From: Diadophis punctatus similis
Taxonomy: Eukaryota > Chordata > Lepidosauria > Squamata > Dipsadidae
DNA: 64,000 nucleotides
Assembly (NCBI GenBank): GCA_023053685.1
Contig: JALIGW010000016.1
Span: 11,376,780-11,440,779, forward strand
Reading direction: 5' to 3'
The position numbers and the translations under genes are program-made. This document shows, piece by piece, positions 29,271-40,690 of this stretch. The notes beneath the pieces are model-generated. The model was not told the DNA's origin. It ran no database searches and saw nothing but the letters and a program-made list of their open reading frames with translations. Numbering within the stretch: position 1 is the stretch's first letter; each line of letters begins with the position of its first letter.

Positions 29271-30451
29271 TTACAAAGCACACACTACAGCTAACCAAAA
29301 TAAACCACATGTGATGGTTTGTCATTGGTTCAATTCAACGTCTCTGCCCTGTTTGGAGCAGAAATAGACTGCCAAGGCCTGAGTGTGACCCCCCCAAAGG
29401 ACGGTAGTAAATATGCCAGTCCTACATTTCCTCCCCTCTCTCCCCCCCCCCTTTGGAAGTTTTAGGAGTTGATTTGGGAAATGGGGAATTCCTGGAGTTG
29501 GGAATCCACACATTTTAAAATTGCCAAGGTTGAGAAACACTGATTTAAGAAATAAAAGTTACTCTTTAACTTTCCCAAAGCTTTGGTGATGTTACTGCAT
29601 TGCCAGTAACATTGGAGCTTTGTCTGATAAGCTCCACAGTCATAATTTGAGGCCCAGAGGCCAAGAAAGGGGGCCCAGCTCTGACTTGGATAAATTACCG
29701 CTTCTTTTTCTATTTAACTTCCCCATACTTCGGCTTTTCCCTTGCTCCCTTCCTTCAATGTTCCCTTTACAATATACTGGCTCTTTGCGTATTGGAAACT
29801 TAAGGATTTAGCAATGTAAGCAACCATGCGCTTAACATTCCCCTTAGAATCTCTTTTGAGGCCTCAGCTATGAGCTTTGCATATGCAAACTAGTGTGACA
29901 TTTTGAAGAGAGGAATTTTGTTTTCTTCCTGCAAGAGGACAAACTGCATAGCATGCCTGCCCTTGTTTTAGGAGAGAAGCAGGCTTTCGATTCAGTGGAT
30001 TTCTCTGAATGCTATACCTAGACCACTTTAAGGGGAGAAAGGGGCCTTATGCATTAAGAAGGTTCATACCTGTTCTTATCAAGGAGTATTTATGTAATCT
30101 TTTATTTGAGAAAAACACTTTCTGTTTTCTCATTTTACCTTTTCAGTTTTCGTAACCGAGAATGAAATTTCCCCACCATTCTTAACTCAATCTCCTTCAT
30201 TTCTCTTTGATGAAGCTCTCTAGGAGCAGTGCTTCTTTACTTCGGCAGCGTCAAAATATGTGGACTCTCAACTCCCAGCAAACATGCTGGCTGGGGAATT
30301 CTGAAGGTTGAAATCCACACGCCTATCTTAAAGCTACCACAATGGAGAAACACTGCTCAACGGATTTGTACAGGGAAAAAGCCCATCCATCGAGGACGAT
30401 CCCATAGGGATGGCTGTTAGTAACACCTTGTTGGAAGTAATATTCTTCTGG
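29271..30451. other. Mostly unrecognised; degenerate foldback remnants
   Basis: Pieces near 29460-29545 and 30225-30358 carry words such as CTCAACTCCCAGCAAACATG and GAGAAACACTG, which look like eroded members of the AACTCCCAG foldback group. No gene seen. Confidence 0.4.
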
Positions 30452-30985
30452 GTTCAGTTCCAAGTGAGGGAAAAGACACTGGATTCATGGAAGTTGCTTG
30501 GAAAGAAGGTTTAATGGAGAACAGGAGCCCATGGCATGAGCTCCTGAACAGAAAAGGTGGATCACATGCTTCCAGATGTTGGGTGAAGAGAGAAGGGCCG
30601 AGATGCTGGGAGTTCCTTGTTTTATGCCCTCTCTTAGGGCCCGCCTGCTCCTGTGCAAGAAATGCACTGATTGGCTGTCAGACTCCCATAGTGCCATGCA
30701 GGGGCAACTCTGTAGGCTGTGTTTTGAGTTCAAATTTGGCTGACCCTTTGCTGGGTGATGGTGTAATGAAAGCGCTTTGGGCAATTCCTAATATGGCTGT
30801 TATTTGTTTGTTATGTAGAAGACTGGTCCAGGCTATTAACAAAGGTGGGGGGAATGAGTGATCTGGGCCATTCCTTGATGGTACATTGACAAAGGTGGAG
30901 GCTACTAAGAGTGAGTCTTCTTTCCACCTGAAAGCATGTTTCCGGGGATATTCTATATAATATTCTGCCTTTTTAATATTCTAGA
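30452..30985 (-). mobile_element. LTR-like repeat, copy 1
   Basis: Shares TTCAGTTCCAAG, GGGCAATTCCTA and AATATTCTGCCTTTTTAATA with the repeat at 48895-49510. In the copy at 48895 the minus strand has AATAAA near the downstream end, consistent with an LTR. I found no convincing target duplication or coding part, so the class is tentative. Confidence 0.4.
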
Positions 30986-30986
30986 A

Positions 30987-31414
30987 CAGTGATGGCGAAC
31001 CTTTTTTCCTTCGGGTGCCAAAATAGTGCGCGCATGCGCTATCGCACGCTCGTGCGTGCCCACACCCATAATTCAAAGCCCCCCACTTGCCCCACCCTCC
31101 TGTGCATGCGTGCGTGACCCCCCCACTCCCCCGTTTCCCAACTTCCAGGGGGCCCAGTAGGCCCGTTTTTTGCCCTCCCTAGGCTCCAGAGGCTTTCTTG
31201 GAGCTTGGGGAGGGCAAAAATGCTTCCCCCCCCCGCCACCCCGGAGGCCCTCCGGAGACCAAAATCGTCCTCCCAGAGCCTCCGCGCGAGCCAAAAATCA
31301 GCTGCCGTGCACGCACATGTGCGCTGGAGCTGAGCTAGGGCAACAGCTCGCGTGCCGGCAGATATGGCTCCGCGTGCCACCTGTGGCACCCGTGCCATAG
31401 GTTCGCCATCACTG
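30987..31414. mobile_element. Non-autonomous hAT element, family GATGGCGAACC
   Basis: Starts CAGTGATGGCGAACCT and ends AGGTTCGCCATCACTG, flanked by the 8-bp duplication TTCTAGAA (30979-30986 and 31415-31422). The interior is GC-rich, with GGAGGACGATTTTGG-like words, and encodes nothing. It is inserted at the edge of the LTR-like repeat. A related composite is at 35931. Confidence 0.88.
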
Positions 31415-31554
31415 TTCTAGAATATTTCATTTTTTCTAGGAGAGGGGTGGGTGCTAACTTCCTACAACCTGAACAGTGAAGTACTGTCCTGTAAGTTGTG
31501 TTTATATTGTTGTAAATGGAAACTTCTTTTCCAGATATGTTTCAACCTCTAGAA

Positions 31555-31706
31555 CAGGGGTTCCCAACATGACATTCCAGAAACCGGGTCATGCAAACAA
31601 GCAAACCACCATCCACGGGATGCAGACAGCAAGCAAAAGCACACCCCTTGTGGTCCCAGAAAAACCTTTCCACGGAACCCACCCCCCAAAAGGTTGGGGG
31701 CCGCTG
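31555..31706. mobile_element. Non-autonomous hAT element, 152 bp
   Basis: Starts CAGGGGTTCCCAAC and ends GTTGGGGGCCGCTG, flanked by CTCTAGAA (31547-31554 and 31707-31714). A further terminus-like CAGGGGTGAGCAATTAA starts at 31715, directly abutting the right duplication. Confidence 0.82.
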
Positions 31707-31789
31707 CTCTAGAACAGGGGTGAGCAATTAATTTTCCCAAGGGGGCACAAGGGAAACTAGGACTGTTGTGGAGGACCAAACCAATAAGA

Positions 31790-33206
31790 CTGTGAAGGTG
31801 CATAGGCACATACACACACACACATGTTAAGAGATAGCTCTAGCTCTATTTGCAACATGCTGGTTGGTGAAATTGTTTAGAGTTGAGTGCTGCCCAACTC
31901 CCAATCGATGGCTTACATTGTAAAAAATGAAATACAAATACAATAAGGTAAGTAAATACAATTAAAGAAATCAACAAGATAGAAAATCAAGATAACTAAC
32001 ACCAATGCATACATTTGCAACACACATCAAACAGCCAACAAGGATGGCTCTGTTTGATGTATGTTTCATCCGTCCTGTGGCTGACCCAAGATTTGGGAAG
32101 GCATCCAGGTTTAAAGCCTTCCGGAATGCTATCCAGGTAAAAGCTATCTGGATCTCAAAGGAACCTCATTCCAAATGGCAGATGCAATTTCTGAATTTGT
32201 ACAGCCTGCTAAGCGTGCGTGTGTGTCACTAACCAAAGCTAAAACTAACCAAGTTTAGTAAGTTGTATTAATGTAGCCACTTAGGTCTTTCCTTGATTTG
32301 CCTAAGCTTGTTATGTTAGTCATTACGTACTTCTAATATTATGTACAAATTAACTCAGCACATTTTATATTTTATGTGTTTTGATTAAATGGGAATTTCA
32401 TTCAGAGGAACTTTGTTGGTACTTGCCAGAAGGGCTGAGTCAATAACCATCATGGCCTTTTGATAGGGATCCATTAGTGACCTTAGCAGCTGGCAGTTGC
32501 CAGGTACAAAGTACTTGCTAGCCATTGCTTATTAAATCCAGGATGATGGGATTTTTCCTCCTTCTAAATTGTCTCTAAACTTCACAGGGAGACTTCAGAG
32601 GGAAGGAGGCATGGTGCTAAATTCCACCAGGCCTAGAGAAATATTAGGAGGAGAAAAGTCAATCCCTTAATGCAAATATGCTTTCAAAGAGCTAACAACC
32701 AATCACACACTCTTTGTTCCGGGTTTTAAATCAACAGTGTACAGATGGCACATTATAGTAATTGGGGGAGAACGGCAGTAGGAGGATGTGAAGGAGATAG
32801 AGCAGTGATGCAAAGATGGGTGAGGACACACCACACCCATGGACCACAATGGGCGTTTCTAGTTTCCCATCTTGTGCAAATAGCTTGGGTCTTTTCAATT
32901 ATTATGTTTTTTCTTTTTAACTACTTTATAATATTTGGGAGTTCTACCCCATCTACAATGTGTCTTTCAGCAAATTTTGTATTGATGAAACCTGTTGGGA
33001 ACGTTAGCCTTGGACAATTCACTCTCAGCCCAGCCCACCTCACAGAGTTGTTATTGTGAGTAAAATAAGAGGAGGAAGGTGTGTCTGATGTGTTAGTTGC
33101 TTTGAGTTATTAGTAAAAATAATTTAAAAAGTGGGATAAATGAACAAATAAATAACCACAATGCTGTCAGAAGATACATAGCCTTGTGCTCTGAAGTAGG
33201 AATAGA
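31790..33206. other. No recognised feature
   Basis: About 1.4 kb of unique-looking sequence with short CA runs and no supported gene. A GTGAGTAAAATAAGAGGAGG-like stretch near 33055 and its partner near 35750 hint at an old, unclassified interspersed repeat. Confidence 0.4.
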
Positions 33207-33301
33207 AGAATAGAATAGAATAGAATAGAATAGAATAGAATAGAATAGAATAGAATAGAATAGAATAGAATAGAATAGAATAGAATAGAATAGAATAGAA
33301 T
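33207..33301. repeat. (ATAGA)n pentanucleotide microsatellite
   Basis: About 19 clean units directly abutting the 3' end of a CR1 fragment. Pentamer arrays seeded by LINE tails are a reported feature of advanced snakes. Confidence 0.95.
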
Positions 33302-33535
33302 AACAGAGTTGGAAGGGACCTTGGAGGTCTTCTAGTCCAACCCCCTGTTTAGGCAGGAAACCCTACACCACTTCAGGCAAATGGTTGTCCAACATCTTCT
33401 TAAAAACTTCCAGTGTTGGAGCATTCACAACTTCTGGAGGCAAGCTGTTCCACTGATTAATTGTTCTAACCGTTAGGAAATTTCTCCTTAGTTCTAGATT
33501 GTTTCTCTCCTTGATTAGTTTCCACCCATTGCATG
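33302..33535 (-). mobile_element. CR1-type LINE 3' fragment
   Basis: Starts (in reverse) with the 3' end TAACAGAGTTGGAAGGGACC and encodes on the minus strand RRNFLTVRTINQWNSLPPEV. It breaks off near 33535 into unrelated sequence. Confidence 0.85.
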
Positions 33536-34344
33536 TTTTTTTCATGGATTTGACCATCCTGGTCTGCCGGGCTCTGAAGTGACTAATCCTGACTCTTATG
33601 AGGCTCACCAATGTTAGGATTTATACACGCGGCAAAGAGTCTGGAAAGTATATTATTATTTTGGAGAACAAATCCACAAAAATAACAGGGTTGTGTTCTC
33701 TCCTTCCTTTGTTCTTTTTTCCCTTTCACATCCTTGAGGACTGGAAATGATTCTTGGCAGTTTCCTTTCCCCAGTGAGGAACTGGTGCTACCCCCATCTC
33801 TGAGTCAACATAAAATGACACTGGGAATAAAATTTGCCATTCCCACTGCCAATCCTTATCCTGCCTCTCTCATGCTGAGTCACTCTTGATTTGTGAATCT
33901 AACACTTGTGACAGACAGCACACTATGGGTCTTTTGTGGACTTGCAGTCACATGTTTCGGGGTGGGGGTGGGGAAACATCCACTAATCAGGTCAGAAGGA
34001 ATGGGAGGGTCTGACTGGTTTCTCAATGCTTCTTTGTCTGCCCCCCTCCCCCAACACTGTGTGGTGCCCCTTGCATTAAAACAATGTGAGATAAATATTT
34101 CGGAAGATGCCACGACAGAAACTGATCTGGAGAAGAGTAGGAGTGTCTATGGGTCGGGGTGTCAAAAAATTAAAAATGCCAGCTGTGGTGATATAATCAA
34201 AGCTCCACAACTTTTCACATGTGTCACAATTGTGGCTGCCATCTTTTCTTTTTGGAAATAGTATAGTGCAATATTAATGCAGTATCAGGGGTTTTCAATT
34301 CAATTGTGTAGAATGTGAAGGATGTGTGTGTGTGTGTTTTAATT
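33536..34344. other. No recognised feature
   Basis: Unique sequence; a short GT run lies near 34325. The opposite-strand open frames at 33880-34261 are shadows of each other with no family resemblance. Confidence 0.4.
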
Positions 34345-34780
34345 TATTTATTTATTTGGAGGTTCTTCTATGCCGCCCTACTCCCTGAGGACTCAGGGCG
34401 GCGTACAACATTTTAAGAAAACAACCAACCAAATCATTAAAAAACAATTTAAAAAACAATTAAAAACACATATAACATCGTACATACATGGGGGAGACAT
34501 CAGATGTAATATTGTCTCAGAATCACCCCACCTGCAGGAAGAGCCATGTCTTAATGGCTTTTCGGAAGGCCAGCAAGGTGGGGATAATGCGGATCTCTGG
34601 GGGGAGTTGGTTCCAGAGAACAGGGGCCCCTACAGAGAAGGCCCTCCCACTAGGCCCCGCCAGTCGGCATTGTTTGGCTGATGGGACCCGGAGGAGGCCC
34701 GCTCTGTGGGACCTCACCGGTCGAAGGGAAGTATGAGGTAGGATGCGGTCCCGGAGGTAGCCTGGTCGATAGTTTTCTTA
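34345..34780 (-). mobile_element. L2-like LINE 3' end, ORF2 tail
   Basis: The minus strand encodes SVGAPVLWNQLPPEIRIIPT followed by LLAFRKAIKTWLF, a typical C-terminal tail of L2/Rex1-like LINEs. Downstream on that strand it ends in CCTCCAAATAAATAAATAAA. 5'-truncated. Confidence 0.65.
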
Positions 34781-35096
34781 TGTATGATGTACAATGAAGA
34801 TGGCATTTAATTTCGTTGTACGAGGTACAATGACAATAAGGTAAACTTAAACCTCACAGGCGCACCGCCTGCAGATGATACATCTGGAGAAGAGGATGGC
34901 GGGTCCTGTCATAATTGTACCACTAGGAAGGATTTTGTGGTGGAATCGCCACCTAGGCTGGAGACAGGTTTTAAAATGGCGCTAAGCTTAGAGTCCCTTT
35001 CACTCCAGAAAGTGGCACAGGCCTGACCTACCCCAGGAGCCCTTTATCTGATTATTCCCAAGGGAATATAGTCAATCTGGTGAGATTCTTGTAAAA

Positions 35097-35231
35097 CAGG
35101 GATCCCCAAACTTGGCAACTTCAAGACTTGTGGACTTCAACTCCCAGAATTCTCCAGCCAGCATAGCTGGCTGGAGAATTCTGGGAGTTGAAGTCCACAA
35201 GTCTTGAAGTTGCCAAGTTTGAAGACCTCTG
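35097..35231. mobile_element. Foldback hAT element, 135 bp
   Basis: Flanked by the 8-bp duplication TTGTAAAA (35089-35096 and 35232-35239). The arms AACTTGGCAACTTCAAGACT and their inverse form an almost perfect hairpin over the whole element, with the apex near AGCATAGCTGGCTGG. Confidence 0.9.
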
Positions 35232-35930
35232 TTGTAAAATAAGTGACTTAACATTAAAGCTTTACCTTGAGACCATCCACGACTGGTTTTGGTTGCATGA
35301 ACCTGACAAACGTATAGAGAAGAACAATTGACACTTAATAGCTGTTGGGTGACCCCTTTCCTCCTGAGATGGAGAAAGAGTTACTAATACTGACAAATAT
35401 AGGAAACGTGGCAAATAAGCACACACAGAGATTCTCCCCCCCCCCCAAATGACATAACATGTGTTGAGGTCTGCTCTCTTTCATGTTATTAGAAACATGG
35501 AGAGAAGTGGGGTCAAAATAAGTCCTAACATTAGTGAGTCTCATAAGAGTCAGGATTAGTCACCTCAGAGCCCGTCAGACCAGGATGGTCAAATCCTTTG
35601 TGGGGGGAAAACATGGATTCCTATTTCAGAGTGCAAGGCTATATGTCCTCTGACAGCATCATGGTTATTTGCTTGTTTGTATCCTGCTTTTTTAAAATTA
35701 TTTTTTACAAATAACGCAAGGTGGCTAACATATCCAACACACCTTCCTCCTCCTATTTTACCCGCAATAACAACTCTGTGAGGTGGATTGGGCTGAGAGA
35801 GAGAGAGAGAGAGCCATCAGCCCAAGGCCAATGTTCCCAACATTGTTGATAAGTTTCATCCATACAGTTGCCCAAAGTCACAAATATCATAAGAGAGTTA
35901 AAAAGAAACAAACAATGGAATGGACTAGGG

Positions 35931-36436
35931 CAGTGATGGCAAACCTTTTCAGCACCGAGTGCCCAAATTGGAACACGCATGTGAATGCGCGTGCGCACAC
36001 CGGAGCCCTGGAAACTCGAATACCAGCTAGCCCAGTGATGGTGAACCTATGGCACGGGTGCCACAGGTGGCACGTGGAGCCATATCTGCCGGCACGCGAG
36101 CTGTTGCCCTAGCTCAGCTCCTGCACGCATGTGCATGCCCACCAGCTGATTTTTGGCTCGTGCGGAGGCTCTGGGAGGGCGATTTCGGCCTCTGGAGGAC
36201 CTCCGGGGTGGCAGGGAGAACTGATCTTCATGCGCGCCGGAGCGCCAGAAACCCGAAGACCAGGCATGCGCACTGGCCAGCTGGTCTTCAGGTTTCCGGG
36301 GCTCCAGCACACGCGAAGATCAATTGGCCGGCACACATGTGCACACCGGAAATCAGAAGAACAGCTGGCAATGTTGCGTGTGCCCACTGAGAGGGCTCTG
36401 CGTGCCACATTGCGGGCTTTAGGTTCACCATCACGG
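35931..36436. mobile_element. Composite hAT element, family GATGGCGAACC
   Basis: The outer ends CAGTGATGGCAAACC and GGTTCACCATCACG are flanked by GACTAGGG (35923-35930 and 36437-36444). A second terminus CAGTGATGGTGAACCTATGG begins at about 36034, so one element appears to have inserted in or recombined with another. The reading frames through it are GC-rich repeat artefacts. Confidence 0.78.
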
Positions 36437-36444
36437 GACTAGGG

Positions 36445-37030
36445 AGACCATGGGCCTCAAACGAAGGAAATTAATTGCTGATGGGGGGGGGAAAAAGATT
36501 GATTGGGGGGGATGACTAATGGACTTCCCATGGCAGAAGAAATCAACCATGAAGGCAGATTTTCATCATTGCGTTCCTTTCTGCTTTCACTAAATGGGCT
36601 TAACCTTGCCCAAAGGAGAGAAGATGAAAAACGAAGTCTACAGAATTTCCTAGAGATTTTCCAAGACTTCGTTTCAAGTGTGAGCAGGCGACAGAAACAG
36701 GTGCGACTGCTATAAGGAGGGTAAATTTCATATTGTAACCAAGAACTGAAGGTGAGGGGTTTTTCCCCATAACTCATATAAAAACGGAGTCAGGGTTTCA
36801 ACCACCTTGACACCCCCAGCTCCCCATGGATGTTCCAGACACATTTATATATTATAGCAGTTTTGCCTCAGCAGATTAATCATTTGGGTGAAGGAAGAAC
36901 TCCATAATTGCAACACTTCCTCAATCTGGTGTCTTTGGGACCTGCTGGACTAAATGGCCCATAATCCTCAGCCAGAGTCATACATACATACATACATACA
37001 TACACACACACACATATATATGTAACACAT
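36445..37030. other. No recognised gene; simple repeats at the right
   Basis: Ends in a CATA and CA repeat (36982-37022). The open frames at 36457-36777 are on opposite strands and resemble no family. Confidence 0.4.
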
Positions 37031-37221
37031 TTTTTTGCTGATAATGAAAATAAAGGGAGACTAGTATAGATCTATTTCAAGCTATTTAGCTCTCATCAGC
37101 TAGCCATACCCTTACTGGGATTCGAACCTGGGCAGCCTGCCTGTATAGGCAGTACCTTTAACCTCCAAGCCACAGGCTCTCCTCCTATATCAGCTTGTAC
37201 CAGGGAAGGGTTATGTTTTTT
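37031..37221 (-). mobile_element. Hammerhead-bearing tRNA-like repeat, copy A
   Basis: Minus-strand order: tRNA-like head with A-box-like TGGCTTGGAGGTTAAAGG and B box GGTTCGAATCC, then a hammerhead fold (37053-37113), then the tail TTATTTTCATTATCAGCAAA. It is flanked by TATATATG on the left and by a long TA array on the right. Same family as 37429, 53089 and 62686. Confidence 0.8.
37053..37113 (-). ncRNA. Hammerhead ribozyme fold, copy A
   Basis: Minus-strand core CUGAUGA, stem II GAGCU/AGCUU with loop AAAU, then GAAA, then the palindrome AUAGAUCUAU as stem III and A as residue 17. Stem I is GGCUAG with CUAGUC (six pairs, one G-U), extended past an internal loop by AAGGG with CCCUU. This is a type I arrangement; all core residues match. 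Confidence 0.82.
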
Positions 37222-37541
<320 letters not shown>

Positions 37542-37958
37542 TATATATATATATATTTTCAAATCCCAGAATTCTTGGAGTTGAAGTCCAAATAGCTTAA
37601 AGTTGCTGAATTTGAGAAATACTGTCTGTGGACATTTCCTGTTTCTATCACTGCCTGACAGAACTGGCAAACCTGAGCCGTCTTTTCATTTTTCAAAGAT
37701 TAGGAGGAAGCACAATGAATTTTTCCGAGTTCTTCTTATGGTCATGGAAGAGGAATTTCCAAATTAATTCAGAGTTTGGGAGACTTCCCTGTTTGGAGAC
37801 TTATTTGGAATTGTTTTGCATAGAAGAGAACCGTTCGGGAAGAGCCCTGTATAAATGCTTTCTTTGGGATCCTGAATTCGTTCCAAGAATTACAGTTCCC
37901 AGCAACTCTGGGCAAAATTCATTGCACAGTCATCAGTAAGATGCAGAAATAAATAGTA

Positions 37959-38349
37959 CAGGAAGTCCTCTATTTACACAGTTCATTTAGTGACCATTTG
38001 AAGTCACAATGGCACTGAAATGACTTACGACCATTTTTCATACTTACGACCATTGCAGCATCTCATGGTCACGTAACCAATATTTGGATGCTTGACAACT
38101 GGTTCGTATGTATGGCAGTCTGCAGTGTCCCCAGATCGTGTGATCCCCTTTTGCGACCTTCTGACGAGCAAAGTCAATGGGGAAGCCAGATTCACTTAAC
38201 AACTGGGTTATTAACTTAACAGCTGCAATGATTCACTTAACAACTGTGGCAAGAAAAGTCGTAAAATGGGGCAAAACCCACTTAACAAATGTCTCCCTTA
38301 GCAACATAAACGTTGGGTTCAATTGCGGTCATAAGTCAAGGACTACCTG
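37959..38349. mobile_element. TIR element, family CAGGTAGTCC, with TA flanks
   Basis: Starts CAGGAAGTCCTC and ends CAAGGACTACCTG, flanked by TA on both sides (37957-37958, 38350-38351). The best-preserved full-length copy of the family in this window. Non-coding. Confidence 0.85.
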
Positions 38350-38549
38350 TAATACAGTATGCTGTAATGCAGGGGTGTCAAACTTGGAGGCTCACGGGCC
38401 GTATCCAGCCCATGGGGTACTTAGATCTGGCCCGCAGGGCTGTCCTGGAAACAGCAAAGGACCATCCCATGGTGCCTCTACCAGTAACAATGGAGCTCCG
38501 TTTTCACTGCCAGAGGGGTGTAGGAGGCCGTCCTTTTCATAGAAGAAAA

Positions 38550-38624
38550 GGAAGGAAGGAAGGAAGGAAGGAAGGAAGGAAGGAAGGAAGGAAGGAAGGA
38601 AGGAAGGAAGGAAGGAAGGAAGGA
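38550..38624. repeat. (AAGG)n microsatellite
   Basis: About 18 units inside the hAT element at 38370. Produces a spurious GRKEGRKE-type open frame. Confidence 0.95.
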
Positions 38625-38654
38625 TATAATGAGAGTGTAAGGGACGGTCTGAGG

Positions 38655-39023
38655 CAGGGGTGGGTTTCTCCCGGTTCGGACCAGATCGCCCAAACTGTTA
38701 GTGACCCGCTGGTGATGCAACGATGGCGTCATGGATTCGGTTCAGTCGGTGCCAGTCCGTGGGTGCTGGCATCTTTTGGGGGGAATTTTTGGTGAATTTT
38801 TCTGTGTTTGGATGGCTTCTTCTCTTCCGCGGCTTGAAAAATAGCCCTCCAGCCCGCCCGCGGGTTAATACTGACCTTTATTTCTTCGCCCGAAGCACAG
38901 CTGATGAGCTCCTCAGCTGTATTTCGGGCTGAATCCTGCTACTGAGCATACGCAGAAGTAAAATTACACGGGGGGAATGTCGCGATGTGAACCGGTGGCG
39001 AAGGTAAGTGGAACCCACCCCTG
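38655..39023. mobile_element. Nested hAT element, family GGTGGGTTC
   Basis: Starts CAGGGGTGGGTTTCTCCCGG and ends GGAACCCACCCCTG, flanked by GTCTGAGG (38647-38654 and 39024-39031). It lies wholly inside the older hAT element at 38370-39184. Confidence 0.87.
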
Positions 39024-39192
39024 GTCTGAGGGAAGTCCTGCCTTAGCACTTGGCCACCACAGGTGCCCCCGACACAAGTGACATCATTGAGGTGGCCACA
39101 TCCACCCTGGCCATGGCCCCCCTGCCCCCCCAGGTCAAACACAACCATGATGCGGCCCTCAATGAATCGAGTTTGACACGCCTGCTGTAATG

Positions 39193-39741
39193 GTACTGTA
39201 TGTGGGAAAGACTTCGGGGGAGTAGACAAAGAGATGATGCCAAGCCAACAGTCAGATAAGAAACAACTGGATAATTGATGGGATAGGAGGTTCAGAGAAG
39301 ATCCTCCCTACTTTCTCAGGCTGTAAAGGAGACAAGGGAAGGATTGAACTTTCAGAATTGCAAGATTCTATCAAAGTAGGTTTACAATAAACTAAAATTA
39401 ACTCATCTGCATGTGATTCCTATCTGGTTTATCCCATGAGGCTGACATATGCTGGTTGGTAGCAGCTAGAATGCTGAAAAGAAAAGATTGCTGGTTTAGA
39501 TGATTAATGGTTTTGTTAGGCTGTTTTCACAATTATTGCAGTGATAAGCTGGCATTTGTTCCTTATTTACTGCACGTAGTCCCACTTTCAACTGTGGGAA
39601 AATTGTATTTTCTGATTGGTACTTGGACATAGATATCTTTCCTTCTGATAGTGATTCCCATGGAGAATTTTGTTGTGTCTATGTTTGTGGACAACAGAGG
39701 ACATATTTTTAACACTTCAATCTACTATGTACTTATTTTAA
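39193..39741. other. No recognised feature
   Basis: Unique AT-rich sequence with no supported gene or repeat. Confidence 0.4.
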
Positions 39742-40686
39742 AGTGACCAGATTTTTTTTTCTTCAAGCGGGACACCATTGACGGGGGTGGGTTTCTCCAT
39801 TTGAGTTTTGCCCTCTGCGCATGCGCAGAACGCTGCGCATGCACAGAGGGCAAAACAGCAAATGTCGGCGTCCAGGTGAGGTGGGGGGGAGGGGGGAGGG
39901 GGGAGGGCGCTTGGATGCCTGCAGCTCGCGACAGGTAAGCTGCCTCCTTTCCCCGTCTCCCGCCTCCCGTTCGTTGCTTGCCAGCCCGGCCGAAGGGAAG
40001 GCGGGAGGCGAGGAAAGGCCTCCCGAAAGGAGGGGAGGCTTCGGGAGCCCGCCTCCCTTTCGGCCCAAAAGGGAGGCGGGCTCCCGAAGCCTCCCCTCCT
40101 TTCGGGAGGCCTTTCCTCGCCTCCCGCCTTCCCTTCGGCTGGGCTGGCAAGCAACGAACGGGAGGCGGGAGACGGGGAAAGGAGCAGCCGGCAGCTTACC
40201 TGCTCCAAGCATCCAAGCGCCGCGGTCTCCCGGTCGCCCGCCCGGCCCCAGGGCAACGGCGGCAGCGAGGCGACGGGGGGAAGAAAGGGGAGGGGGATGA
40301 GGAAGTGCTGTTTGCGCCGCTCGTGACGTAAATTCAAAGCGGCGACGGCTCCTCGTCCCTCACCCCTCCCAACAGCAGCGGCGCCTCCGAGGGCGGGGCT
40401 AGGGATGGGGCGGGGGAAGGAGAGGAGGAGCAGCCTCCCTTCCCCCTCCCCCCAGCTTCCAGCCGCCGCCGGAGGAGTCAACAACGCGGGACGCCTGCCC
40501 GCCGCCAACGCTGCCCACAGCCGGCCCGAGCTGAGAGGCCTGCTGCCTTTCAGGGCGATTTTTTGAAAGAATGCCCTAGTCGGGCATTCTTTCAAGAAAT
40601 CGGGACTTTTTAAGAGGGCGGGCGGGACGCGGGACAAATGGCGAAAAAGCGGGTGTGTCCCGCCAAAATCGGGACGTCTGGTCACC
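39742..40686. mobile_element. TTAA-flanked TIR element with GC-rich interior
   Basis: The ends AGTGACCAGA and TCTGGTCACC are inverted and flanked by TTAA (39738-39741 and 40687-40690), as for piggyBac-type insertions. The interior is very GC- and CpG-rich, holds a TGCGCATGCGCAG palindrome (39817-39829) and the large palindrome at 39907-40220. The long Arg/Pro/Gly-rich open frames on both strands are composition artefacts; no transposase seen. Confidence 0.72.
39907..40220. repeat. 314-bp near-perfect GC-rich palindrome
   Basis: The arm starting GCGCTTGGATGC (39907) is matched by its inverse ending GCATCCAAGCGC (40220). The spacer is about 7 bases (40061-40067, CGGCCCA). The arms are almost identical apart from a short length difference near 39930-39945 against 40185-40200. 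Confidence 0.9.
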
Positions 40687-40690
40687 TTAA

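Larger units (their letters stand above)
38370..39184. mobile_element. hAT element, family GGGTGTCAAACTC, with a nested hAT
   Basis: Ends CAGGGGTGTCAAACTTGG and GAGTTTGACACGCCTG with the 8-bp duplication CTGTAATG (38362-38369 and 39185-39192). It contains an AAGG array (38550-38624) and a complete second hAT element at 38655-39023. Confidence 0.86.

Noticed and set aside
36049..36442. Open frames of 100-113 codons on both strands
   Set aside because: They fall within the composite hAT element 35931-36436 and resemble the frames in the related element at 30987.
38899..38930. CTGATGA box near 38898 as another hammerhead
   Set aside because: No GAAA follows at a suitable distance and no stem II closes.
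39725..40685. Long Arg/Pro/Gly-rich open frames on both strands (up to 315 codons)
   Set aside because: They lie in a GC-rich palindromic transposon-like element, overlap on both strands and mirror each other through the palindrome. Composition alone explains them.
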